NCBI GenBank assembly: GCA_031260705.1
Contig: JAISLA010000001.1
Location: 124,001 to 188,000 of the forward strand
Source: Endomicrobium sp.
GTDB taxonomy: Bacteria; Elusimicrobiota; Endomicrobiia; Endomicrobiales; Endomicrobiaceae
Direction of reading: 5' to 3'
Length of the DNA stretch: 64,000 nt
In this document: positions 16,767 to 24,990 of the stretch, piece after piece
Layout of the letters: every line of letters starts with the position of its first letter
Position numbering within the stretch: position 1 is the first letter of the stretch
Notes under the pieces: model-generated
What the model was told of the DNA's origin: nothing
The model's input: only the letters and a program-made list of their open reading frames with translations
Database searches by the model: none
Position numbers and translations under genes: made by a program

Positions 16767-19172
16767 ATGAATAAACAAAAATTTTTAGATATTTTAAAAA
16801 GCCGCGTATTAATAATGGATGGAGCTACGGGAACTGAACTGCAGAAAAAGAAGTATCTTGACGGCGTTGAAATTCCGGAAGAAATTAATATTAAATTTCC
16901 GGAAAGAATAGCGGATATTTATTCTTCTTATATAAATGCAGGTTCTGATATAGTTCTTGCAAATACGTTCGGTGCAAGTCCCATAAGATTAGAACAGCAC
17001 GGACTTTTGGACAAAGCTGACGACATAATAAAATCAGGAATTGATTTGATAAGGGAAATTTCTTCCGATACAATTGTTGCGGGTGATATTTCGTCAATAG
17101 GAGAGTATATCGAACCGCTCGGCTCTTTAACTTTTGATGAAGCTTATAACGCTTTTACATTTCAGGCGTCTTTGCTGCAAAAACACGGCGCAGATGTCAT
17201 AGTTATTGAAACAATGACCGAGATAAAAGAAACTAAAGCGGCAATTCTTGCGGCAAGAGAAAATTTTGACGGAGCGATTATTGTTCAAATGACTTTTTCA
17301 AAAGATGGAATCACGGTTACGGGAACTGATCTGAAAAGTTTTATTGCAATGGCGGAAAGTTTAGGCGTTGATGCACTGGGATTAAACTGTTCTATAGGCT
17401 CTCAAGATTTAGCAGAACTTGCAAAGGTTCTTTGCGCCAACACGAATCTGCCTATATCTTTTAAACCTAATGCGGGAATTCCTGTGTTAATTAACCGTGA
17501 GACCTGCTTTCCGGAAACAAAAGAAGAATTTATTGAAGCAAGCTTAAAAGCGTATTCTTACGGTGTTAATATGTTCGGCGGTTGCTGTGGAACGAATCCT
17601 GAATTTATAAAGATTCTGTCTGGAGAACTGAAAAATAAAGCGCCGAAAATACGCGGTGTAAAAAGCAAATATTTCCTTTCAACAAGAACAAAAACCATCG
17701 ATATAAATGAGGCTAAAAAGCCTGTTATGATCGGCGAAAGAATAAACCCGACGAACAGAAAAAAGCTTCAGGATGAGCTGCTTAAAGGCAATTTGTCAAT
17801 TGTAAAAGACGAGGCTCGCTCACAGGTTGGGTCCGGTGCAAATCTTCTAGACGTAAATATGGGAATTCCGGGAACAGACGAAGTAAAGCTTCTTATAAAT
17901 GCTGTAAACCAGATACAGGAGACGGTTTCTGTTCCTTTATGCATAGATTCAAGTAATCCCGGCGCTTTAGAACAGGCTGTTAAAAACTGTGCCGGCAGAC
18001 CTGTCATAAATTCCGTAAACGGCGAGCAGGCAAAGCTTGACGTAATATTGCCTATTGCAAAACGCTACGGCGCGGCGCTTATCGCATTGACGACAGATGA
18101 TAACGGAATACCTGCAACGGCAGCGGATAGATTAAAAATAGCTGCAAAGATTTTAAATTCTGCTGATCGCTGCGGACTTGAAAGAAAAAATATTGTTTTT
18201 GATTATCTTGTCCTTTCTGCAAGTTCTTCACCCGATCAGATAGGGGAAACGTTAAAAGCAATGAGGGAATCAAAGAGAATATACCCCGAATGCAAACTTG
18301 TTTTAGGTGTGTCAAATGTTTCTTTCGGACTTCCTTCAAGACAGACAATCAATTCAACTTTCTTAAAAATGGCTGTAGATGCAGGACTTGATTTTGCAAT
18401 TGCCAATCCCCACGAAAATTGGGATATAGATGACCCTTTTGCCAAAAATTTACTTGAAAATAAAGATAAGGGAGCGGTTAAATACATGGAGATTTTTGCC
18501 TCCTTTAAAAAGCAAATACCGGAAACCGAGACAGAAAAACTTACTGCAGATAAACGACTTTATTTTGCGGTTTTAAACGGGAACCGGGAATCTATAGATG
18601 ATATTTTAAATCAGATTATTGCTTCCGGCGACAGCAGTCCTTTTCGGACAGTAAACGATAATGTTTTGAAAGCGTTAAATGTTGTCGGTGAAAAATTTGC
18701 CTCAAAAGAATATTTTTTACCGCAGATAATTATGTCTGCTCAAGCCGCTCAGGCGGCTTTTGCTATAGTAAAGGCTACTCTGAAAAAAGACGAAACGTCT
18801 TCTGCCGGCAAAATTATAATGGCTACGGTTAAAGGCGATATGCATGACATAGGTAAAAATATAGTCGGTGCCGTGCTTGAAAGCTATGGTTTTGACGTCA
18901 TAGATATGGGTATAAACGTCGATTCTCAGGCGATAATAGATGAAGCCTATAAGATTAATCCGATTGCAATAGGACTTTCCGCTCTTATGACGACCACAAT
19001 GCCTGAAATGGAAATGGTTGTAAGATTAAAAAATGCGGCTCGTGTTCCCGCAAAAATCATTATAGGTGGCGCGGCAGTTACAGAAAAGTTTGCGAAAGAG
19101 ATCGGTGCAGACGCTTATGCCAGAGACGCTATGGAAGCTGCCGGATATATGAAAACTTTGCAAAAAAATTAG
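16767..19172 (+). CDS. metH: Cobalamin-dependent methionine synthase (no activation domain)
   Basis: This 801-residue protein transfers a methyl group from methyl-tetrahydrofolate via B12 to homocysteine. Domains: homocysteine-binding barrel (about 1-290) with zinc Cys in GLNCSIG and GGCCGTNP; pterin-binding domain (about 305-570, VMIGERINPTNRKKL and DVNMGIPG); B12 cap and Rossmann domain (about 590-801) with the cobalamin-ligating GDMHDIGKNIVG (DxHxxG). The C-terminal SAM-binding activation domain of E. coli MetH (about 1227 residues) is missing but is supplied by the gene upstream. AAGGA precedes the ATG. Confidence 0.95.
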   Translation: MNKQKFLDILKSRVLIMDGATGTELQKKKYLDGVEIPEEINIKFPERIADIYSSYINAGSDIVLANTFGASPIRLEQHGLLDKADDIIKSGIDLIREISSDTIVAGDISSIGEYIEPLGSLTFDEAYNAFTFQASLLQKHGADVIVIETMTEIKETKAAILAARENFDGAIIVQMTFSKDGITVTGTDLKSFIAMAESLGVDALGLNCSIGSQDLAELAKVLCANTNLPISFKPNAGIPVLINRETCFPETKEEFIEASLKAYSYGVNMFGGCCGTNPEFIKILSGELKNKAPKIRGVKSKYFLSTRTKTIDINEAKKPVMIGERINPTNRKKLQDELLKGNLSIVKDEARSQVGSGANLLDVNMGIPGTDEVKLLINAVNQIQETVSVPLCIDSSNPGALEQAVKNCAGRPVINSVNGEQAKLDVILPIAKRYGAALIALTTDDNGIPATAADRLKIAAKILNSADRCGLERKNIVFDYLVLSASSSPDQIGETLKAMRESKRIYPECKLVLGVSNVSFGLPSRQTINSTFLKMAVDAGLDFAIANPHENWDIDDPFAKNLLENKDKGAVKYMEIFASFKKQIPETETEKLTADKRLYFAVLNGNRESIDDILNQIIASGDSSPFRTVNDNVLKALNVVGEKFASKEYFLPQIIMSAQAAQAAFAIVKATLKKDETSSAGKIIMATVKGDMHDIGKNIVGAVLESYGFDVIDMGINVDSQAIIDEAYKINPIAIGLSALMTTTMPEMEMVVRLKNAARVPAKIIIGGAAVTEKFAKEIGADAYARDAMEAAGYMKTLQKN

Positions 19173-19240
19173 ACACTAAATATCAACACACAACCGCACA
19201 GCTTAAAGATATCTTAAACTATGGAATTCCAAGAGTGTAA

Positions 19241-19310
19241 AAGAGGCAGCTTTTATGTATAAGAAACGTCCGCAGATAGTATTTTTTGGCGGACGTCAGC
19301 TCTGCCTCTT
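19241..19310. repeat. Nested palindrome at the 3' end of nrdG
   Basis: Outer arms AAGAGGCAG (19241-19249) and CTGCCTCTT (19302-19310) enclose inner arms ACGTCCGC (19266-19273) and GCGGACGT (19289-19296). Both pairs are perfect. The element covers the nrdG stop codon and its last about 20 codons, so it could act as a terminator for the convergent metH and nrdG transcripts or be an inserted palindromic element. Confidence 0.7.
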
Positions 19311-19894
19311 GGGTTATTAAATTGTTTTCTGCATTTCTGAACGATATACTCTGAGTTTTCCGTTGTTGCTTTTATTTCATCTAAATCTCTTTTATTTAAA
19401 ATATCTGTATCATACGTGGTTCTGAAAATATGCGCTGTATCTGAAGATTTAATTACATACAGCGACTGCATAATTAAGTTTAAATTTCCTTTGAAAAATA
19501 GTTTGTATTTTTCATCGGACGATTTTATATCCATAGCTACGAAATCTATAAGTTTTTCGCGTATTAATTCTTGCAGTATTTCGGGACTTGTGCCGTTTGT
19601 ATCAAGCTTGACGAGGAACTTTAAATTTTTGATTTTTTTTATGAAATTGCACAAATCGTTTTGCAGCGTCGGTTCGCCGCCTGTCAGAACCACTCCTTTT
19701 AAGAGACCCTGTCTCTTTTTTAAGAAATGTAAGATTTCATTTTCATTAAGTGCTTTCTCAAATAGAGAGGGGTAAACTAATTGAGGATTATGACAGTAAG
19801 GGCAAAACATATTACAGCCCTGCGTAAAAATAACAGCTGCGGGAGTTCCGGGATAATCTATAAGCGATAATTTTTGAAGTCCGCCAATTTGCAT
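19253..19894 (-). CDS. nrdG: Anaerobic ribonucleotide reductase activating protein (radical SAM)
   Basis: This 213-residue radical-SAM enzyme installs the glycyl radical on class III ribonucleotide reductase. Cys 27, 31 and 34 (CNMFCPYC) bind the SAM cluster; VLTGGEPTLQ (about 70-79) is the GGEP SAM-binding motif. The LIDYPGTPAAVIFTQGC opening is typical of NrdG from anaerobes. GGAGG lies 10 nt before the ATG. It is the last gene of an nrdD - glycyl-radical peptide - nrdG set. The final about 20 residues come from the palindromic element at 19241-19310 and are probably not ancestral. Confidence 0.9.
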   Translation of the reverse strand: MQIGGLQKLSLIDYPGTPAAVIFTQGCNMFCPYCHNPQLVYPSLFEKALNENEILHFLKKRQGLLKGVVLTGGEPTLQNDLCNFIKKIKNLKFLVKLDTNGTSPEILQELIREKLIDFVAMDIKSSDEKYKLFFKGNLNLIMQSLYVIKSSDTAHIFRTTYDTDILNKRDLDEIKATTENSEYIVQKCRKQFNNPRGRADVRQKILSADVSYT

Positions 19895-19943
19895 AGTACA
19901 ACCGCCTCCTTTAATGTAATAATCCTAAAAAGAAGAGAGAATA

Positions 19944-20123
19944 TTATTTGCAAAAACAATAATTTTTGCGTATTTTAAATTCTTCCCTTTTACCTTCATT
20001 CCACGAAGCAACAGGTCTTAAATATCCTACCACTCTAGAATAAACTTCACATTTTGTGCCTTCAACTGAGTCTTTTTGCAGCTTTAATTCCTGAATTTTT
20101 TTCTGAATTTCGTTTATGGTCAT
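19944..20123 (-). CDS. Separate glycyl-radical peptide of class III ribonucleotide reductase
   Basis: This 59-residue ORF has an N-terminal helical part (MTINEIQKKIQELKLQKD) followed by the conserved C-terminal signature of class III reductases: YSRVVGYLRPVASWNEGKRE and then EFKIRK. The glycine of RVVGY (G33) matches the glycyl-radical site. The tail ends NYCFCK with a CxC. The upstream nrdD stops right after its zinc-binding Cys motif and has no such Gly, so this peptide appears to carry the radical in trans. AAGGA is 8 nt before the ATG; nrdD ends 93 nt upstream and nrdG starts 49 nt downstream. The role is strongly implied but unproven. Confidence 0.82.
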   Translation of the reverse strand: MTINEIQKKIQELKLQKDSVEGTKCEVYSRVVGYLRPVASWNEGKREEFKIRKNYCFCK

Positions 20124-20216
20124 TTCAGTTCCTTTATTGTGAATTTATTTTGCGGCAGATAAACTTTTAGTTTGGCAGGTTCCGCTCTCTTTACTGTGCA
20201 TAAAGAAGAATGTCTG

Positions 20217-22256
20217 TTACAGCATATTTTCGAGGACTTTTATTTGTCTGTCTATGTCGTCAAGTTTTTTCTGTTTGCATTTCGGACATTCGGCATGTTC
20301 GCCTTCAATATAACCGCACTGCGGGCATACGCTGAAAGTAGGTGTTATTGAAAAATACGGCAGACTGTAATTTTCGCATACGGTTTTTATAAAATTTTTT
20401 AGACTTTCCGTATCTTTAATGCGCTCTCCCACAAACATGTGCAGAACCGTGCCGCCGGTATACTTTGCCTGCATTGAATCCTGGAAATCCAAATTTTCAA
20501 AAATATCTTTGGTGCAATCTACCGGCAGCTGGCTCGAATTTGTGTAAAACGGCGTACCTATTGTTTTGCTTGCCGAAATTATATCCGGATATTTCTGCAT
20601 GTCAAGTCTTGCAAGTCTATAAGAAGCTCCTTCCGCGGGCGTAGCTTCGAGGTTATAGTTGTTTCCTGTTTCTTTCTGATACTTAATAAGAATTTCTCTC
20701 ATAAAATCCAGCATTTTTTCGCCGAAAAATTTGCCTTTTATGCTCCCGACTCCTTCGCCGAACAAGTTTATACAGGCTTCATTTAGCCCTATAATTCCTA
20801 TTGTTGAAAAGTGATTTTTCCAGTATTTGTTAAAACGTTCTTTAACTGTTCTCAGATAAAAACTCATATAAGGATATAAATTGTCGGACGTAAATTTTTC
20901 CAAGACATTTCTTTTTATTTCCAGACTTTGCTTTGCAATATCCATATTTGCTTTAAGTCTGTCTATAAAGTCAGATTCGTTTTTTGCAAGATAACCTATT
21001 CTTGGCAGATTGATTGTAACGACTCCTATAGAACCTGTGAGCGGAGACGCCCCGAAAAGTCCGCCGCCGCGTTTTTGAAGTTCGCGGTTGTCTATTCTAA
21101 GACGACAGCACATACTTCTTGCATCTTCTGGTTTCATATCGGAATTAATAAAATTTGCAAAATAAGGCACTCCATATTTTGCCGTTATATCCCATAAAGC
21201 GCTTATATTTTTATTGTTCCAGTCAAAATCTTTCGTTATGTTATACGTAGGTATGGGAAATGTAAAAACTCTTCCTTTAGCGTCTCCTGCAAGCATAAGC
21301 TCTAAAAATGCTTGGTTTAACGTGTCCATTTCTTTTTGAAATTCGCCGTATTTTTTATCTCGATGTTTCCCTCCGATTATAACAGGCTCGTTTTTATAAT
21401 ACGGAGCAACTGTCAAATCCATAGTTAAATTTGTAAAAGGAGTCTGGAAACCGACCCTTGTGGGAACGTTTATGTTAAATAAAAATTCCTGTAAAGCCTG
21501 CTTTACTTCTTCATAGTTTAATTTATCGTAGTAAATGAAAGGAGCAAGCAGAGTATCAAAGTTTGAAAAAGCCTGCGCTCCGGCGCTTTCGCCCTGAAGA
21601 GTATAGAAAAAATTTACAAGTTGTCCAAGCACTGTCCTGAAGTGTTTTGCCGGTTTTGCTTCAGACTTTCCATAAGCGCCTTTAAATCCGTTGAGCAGAA
21701 GATCCTGTAAATCCCAGCCTACGCAGTAAGCGCCAAGCAGTCCTAAATCATGCAAATGCAAATCTCCTTCGCTGTGCGCCTTTCTTACGTTTTCCGGATA
21801 GATTTTATTCAGCCAATAAATTTTGCTGATTTCCGAAGAAATATAATTGTTAAGACCCTGTAGAGAATAAGACATATTGCTGTTTTCATTTACCCGCCAA
21901 TCTGTTTTTTCTAGGTACTGGTCAACTAAATCAATATTGAAAGCAGAGGATACTTCTCTTATTTTACTGTGCTGATCACGATAGAGAATATACGCTTTTG
22001 CCGTCTTTTTATATGTTGAATAAAGCAAGACTTCTTCAACCGCGTCCTGAACCTTTTCAACAGTGGGTTTTCTGTCTTCAATCATATCGCGTAAAAGAAA
22101 TAGAGCTTTTATGGCAAGTTTGTCTGCTGTATCTTGTCCGAATTCTCCTGTGGCTTCGCCAGCTTTTGCTATGGCTGCAGAGATTTTTTTGGGGTTAAAC
22201 GCTTCTTTGGTGCCGTTTCTTTTCACAATTGAACTGAAAAGTCCTTCATTTTCCAT
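20217..22256 (-). CDS. nrdD: Anaerobic ribonucleoside-triphosphate reductase catalytic protein, without glycyl-radical end
   Basis: From the ATG at 22256 (AGAGGA upstream) the product is 679 residues; an in-frame ATG at 22295 has no ribosome site. An ATP-cone regulatory domain (about 8-95, VKRNGTKEAFNPKKI) precedes the ten-stranded catalytic barrel: NMSYSLQGLNNYI, HLHDLGLLGAYCVGWDL, GAQAFSNFDT, NVPTRVGFQTPFTN and MCCRLRIDN (about 380), which holds candidate catalytic Cys. The C-terminus has the zinc site CPQCGYIEGEHAECPKC and stops at KVLENML. The RVxGYxxP glycyl-radical motif is absent and lies in the next small gene. It reduces NTPs to dNTPs without oxygen. Confidence 0.93.
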   Translation of the reverse strand: MENEGLFSSIVKRNGTKEAFNPKKISAAIAKAGEATGEFGQDTADKLAIKALFLLRDMIEDRKPTVEKVQDAVEEVLLYSTYKKTAKAYILYRDQHSKIREVSSAFNIDLVDQYLEKTDWRVNENSNMSYSLQGLNNYISSEISKIYWLNKIYPENVRKAHSEGDLHLHDLGLLGAYCVGWDLQDLLLNGFKGAYGKSEAKPAKHFRTVLGQLVNFFYTLQGESAGAQAFSNFDTLLAPFIYYDKLNYEEVKQALQEFLFNINVPTRVGFQTPFTNLTMDLTVAPYYKNEPVIIGGKHRDKKYGEFQKEMDTLNQAFLELMLAGDAKGRVFTFPIPTYNITKDFDWNNKNISALWDITAKYGVPYFANFINSDMKPEDARSMCCRLRIDNRELQKRGGGLFGASPLTGSIGVVTINLPRIGYLAKNESDFIDRLKANMDIAKQSLEIKRNVLEKFTSDNLYPYMSFYLRTVKERFNKYWKNHFSTIGIIGLNEACINLFGEGVGSIKGKFFGEKMLDFMREILIKYQKETGNNYNLEATPAEGASYRLARLDMQKYPDIISASKTIGTPFYTNSSQLPVDCTKDIFENLDFQDSMQAKYTGGTVLHMFVGERIKDTESLKNFIKTVCENYSLPYFSITPTFSVCPQCGYIEGEHAECPKCKQKKLDDIDRQIKVLENML

Positions 22257-22623
22257 TTTTTCCTCTTGTTTATTGTATATATATAATAACAACACTGCGT
22301 GGCAGTTTTGCGAACTTAGTAAATTATAAAATTTAAATTCTGTCCATACAATTTAAAGTTATTATAGTTTTATGATTTAGAAATCTAATATTCTTGCAGT
22401 ATTTTTCCGTTTTAAGTCGGTAATTTTACAATTTATTTTGGAACATCTGAAATATTCTGACTTTTACGGAATTTCCTCAGCACACATTGCTAGCAGTATG
22501 ACAATATATCCTGTTAATGCTTGATGACTTCAAAGAAATTTTATAGAGCCTGTTATACAGGCATAAACGCCGCTTACTTACCGCACCTATTAAAAATTTT
22601 GGTATTGGTAAATGAATATTTTC
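22257..22623. other. Intergenic region upstream of nrdD
   Basis: AT-rich, no supported gene. On the minus strand TATAAT occurs near 22362-22367 without a clear -35 box. No NrdR-box pair could be recognised. Confidence 0.4.
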
Positions 22624-23559
22624 TCAGCCTTGTGCGTTTATTTCCAGCATCTTTAAAATCGGACGGTAAGCTTTCTGTCTTATATCTTCGGAGACGCGAA
22701 TCGCATTTTTCATATTTGTGAGAACATCTAAAACTTTTGCAAGCGTAATTTTTTTCATATTGGGGCATATCGTAAGAGATGACACGGGATAAAAGTTTTT
22801 GCCTGGATTATCTTTTTTAAGTTTATATAAAATTCCCATCTCTGTACCTATAATAAATTCTTTTGCGGTGCTTTTTTCAACGTATCTGCACATAACGCCG
22901 GTTGACATTATATGGTCTGCCGCAGATGCAACTTCCGGACGGCACTCGGGATGGACTAAAATTTCAGCATGCGGGTGTTCTTCTTTTGCTTTTAGTAAAT
23001 ATTCCGGCAGAATCAAATTGTTGTGCGTAGGACAAAAACCGTTCCAGATATTCATTTTTATGTCTGTCAGTTTTTGAACGTAGCTGCCTAAATTTCTGTC
23101 GGGAACAAAAATTATGTCACTGTTTTCCGCGTCTGTGTCTCCGGCGATGCTTTTTACGACGTTTACTGCATTTGAAGACGTGCAGCATATATCGCTTTCA
23201 GCTTTTACCGCGGCAGAAGTGTTTACGTAAGCTACGACCACCGGATTTTTATATTGCGATTTAAATTCTTTTAATTTTTCGGCAGTTATCATATCCGCCA
23301 TAGGGCAGCCCGCATTTAAGTCGGGAATTAAAACTTTTTTCTTTGGGTTTAGTATCGATGCGGTCTCCGCCATAAAATGTACGCCGCAGAAAACAATTAC
23401 ATCTGCGTTCGTCTGCACGGCTTTTCTGCTTAAATCCAGAGAATCGCTCACAAAATCTGCTATATTGTGAATTTCAGGCAACTGATATATATGAGCCAAA
23501 ACTACGGCATTTTTTTCTTTTTTTAATTTATTTAATTTTTTTATTGTTTCTTTCATCAC
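22624..23559 (-). CDS. nadA: Quinolinate synthase NadA
   Basis: This 311-residue [4Fe-4S] enzyme condenses iminoaspartate with dihydroxyacetone phosphate in NAD synthesis. Three cluster Cys lie in the expected motifs: NAGCPMAD or VFCGVHFMAE region, GFCPTH and ICPNMKK. Substrate residues are in AHIYQLPE, CCTSSNAV and VHPECRPEV. Length is typical. The start (ATGATG) overlaps the stop of the broken thiM upstream, so the pair was once translationally coupled. nadB and nadC are not in the window. Confidence 0.93.
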   Translation of the reverse strand: MMKETIKKLNKLKKEKNAVVLAHIYQLPEIHNIADFVSDSLDLSRKAVQTNADVIVFCGVHFMAETASILNPKKKVLIPDLNAGCPMADMITAEKLKEFKSQYKNPVVVAYVNTSAAVKAESDICCTSSNAVNVVKSIAGDTDAENSDIIFVPDRNLGSYVQKLTDIKMNIWNGFCPTHNNLILPEYLLKAKEEHPHAEILVHPECRPEVASAADHIMSTGVMCRYVEKSTAKEFIIGTEMGILYKLKKDNPGKNFYPVSSLTICPNMKKITLAKVLDVLTNMKNAIRVSEDIRQKAYRPILKMLEINAQG

Positions 23560-24200
23560 TTTCTTTCTTCAAATTTTTTCATTTTATTTATTGATGTATC
23601 GCTTAATGTAGTTATTTTGTCAAACAATTTTGTTTTAAACGTTCCGGGGCATTCAGAGGTTTTATCGGCGCTTTCCGCTGCGATTTCAAAACATACTAGA
23701 CCCGCGATTGTGGCAAAAAGATAATCTTTTTCAACGGCGTAGAACGTCCCTATGACAGAACTCGCCATACATCCCGTTCCTATAACCTGCGACATCATAG
23801 GAGACCCATTTTTTGACTATAAAAACTTTCGTTCTGTCAGTGCAGATATCTTCTTTTCCAGTTGCTGCAACGACGCTCTTTTTTTCATAAGCAAGTGTTT
23901 TTGCGATTTTTACCATATTTCCCAGAACGTTTCCGCTGTCAACGCCTTTTGTGGTAATGTCTATTCCCGCAGTCTTTGCTATTTCGGAAGCATTGCCTTT
24001 TATTACGGCAACTTTATACTGTAGAAGCTCTTTTTATTCGGGCGCGTGCGCCATTACCGGAGAACTGCCGAAAAGCTTGACGATATTTGCACAGTCTGAA
24101 ATTGTAACCCAGTTTGTGATATGATGACTAAAGGAGAGATTTTTCTTACTCTTTCTAAAACTTCGTAAATTTTATCCACATTAGTATCTCTATATTAGCG
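23556..24200 (-). pseudogene. thiM: Broken hydroxyethylthiazole kinase (thiM)
   Basis: Pieces in order on the minus strand: [13 protein letters not shown] and [11 protein letters not shown] with a stop at about 24033, then VAVIKGNASEIAKTAGIDITTKGVDSG, VAATGKEDICTDRTKVFIVK, a frameshift near 23810, and finally VIGTGCMASSVIGTF through to 23556. These are the N-to-C motifs of ThiM, which phosphorylates thiazole alcohol in thiamine salvage. At least three lesions make it non-functional. The upstream 5' end near 24200 is also out of frame and its exact limit is unsure. Confidence 0.85.
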
Positions 24201-24248
24201 TGATTAGCCTGCTTTATAGAAATTGCAGTCATAAGCCCTATTATACTT

Positions 24249-24868
24249 TTATTTGAGTTTTTTTCCTATAAAAAAACGTATGAGTGCTGCCGTTTTGTCT
24301 ATGCCGAGAGCGGAGGAATTAATGCATAAATGGTACGAATCTACTGCTCCCCAGACTTTTCCCGTATAGTAATTATAATATTTCGAACGTTCTCTTTCGG
24401 CGCGATCTATCTCTTCAAGAGCTTTATTGTCCGTGATATTTTTATGCAGACTTATGCGTTTTATTCTGTCTTTTATATCGGCGTACACAAATACATTGAT
24501 GCATTTTGGATGATTTCGCAGGACGTAATTGGCGCAGCGTCCGATAAAAATTGACGATTCTTTCTCTGCAAGCTGTTTTATTATGTAGCTTTGGATTTTA
24601 AACAAAGAATCGTTTAAAATAATATTGTTGTTGCTTTGCTCTAAACCGAAAATATTTGCAAACAGTTCGTGCAGTCCTCCCAAAAGCCAGAAATGTTTTT
24701 TTTTCGTCCGACGCTTCAAAAAGCTCCTTGCCCACTTTTTTCTGAAGCTATTTTTATAAGTTCTTTATCGTAAAATGCTGTATTTAAATCTTTGGACAGT
24801 TTTTTACCTATCAGAAATCCGCCGCTGCCGTATTGCCGCGCTATTGTTATTGCAAATTTTTTGTTCAC
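24249..24868 (-). pseudogene. Broken cytidylate-kinase-like gene
   Basis: From a GTG at 24868 (GGAGG 7 nt upstream) the frame reads NKKFAITIARQYGSGG, the P-loop start of the cytidylate kinase-like family, on to EKSGQG and then a stop. Sequence continues in a second frame as ELFEASDEK and, after a run of nine A near 24709, in a third as FWLLGGLHELF and onward to 24249 (SSIFIGRCANYVLR, DRAERERSKYYNYYTGKVWG). Two frameshifts separate the P loop from the rest. The A-run shift could be a sequencing or slippage effect; the other is a true lesion unless the read is wrong. Confidence 0.78.
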
Positions 24869-24990
24869 AACACTACCTCCATGTCTATGAGAGTGGAAAG
24901 CGTAATAGTCGGCAGAAGCTGTTTTCGTCTACTGCTTATTTTTTTGTTGTTGCGTTGAAAATTTTACGGTATTATCTCTTCAGCGTCTAT

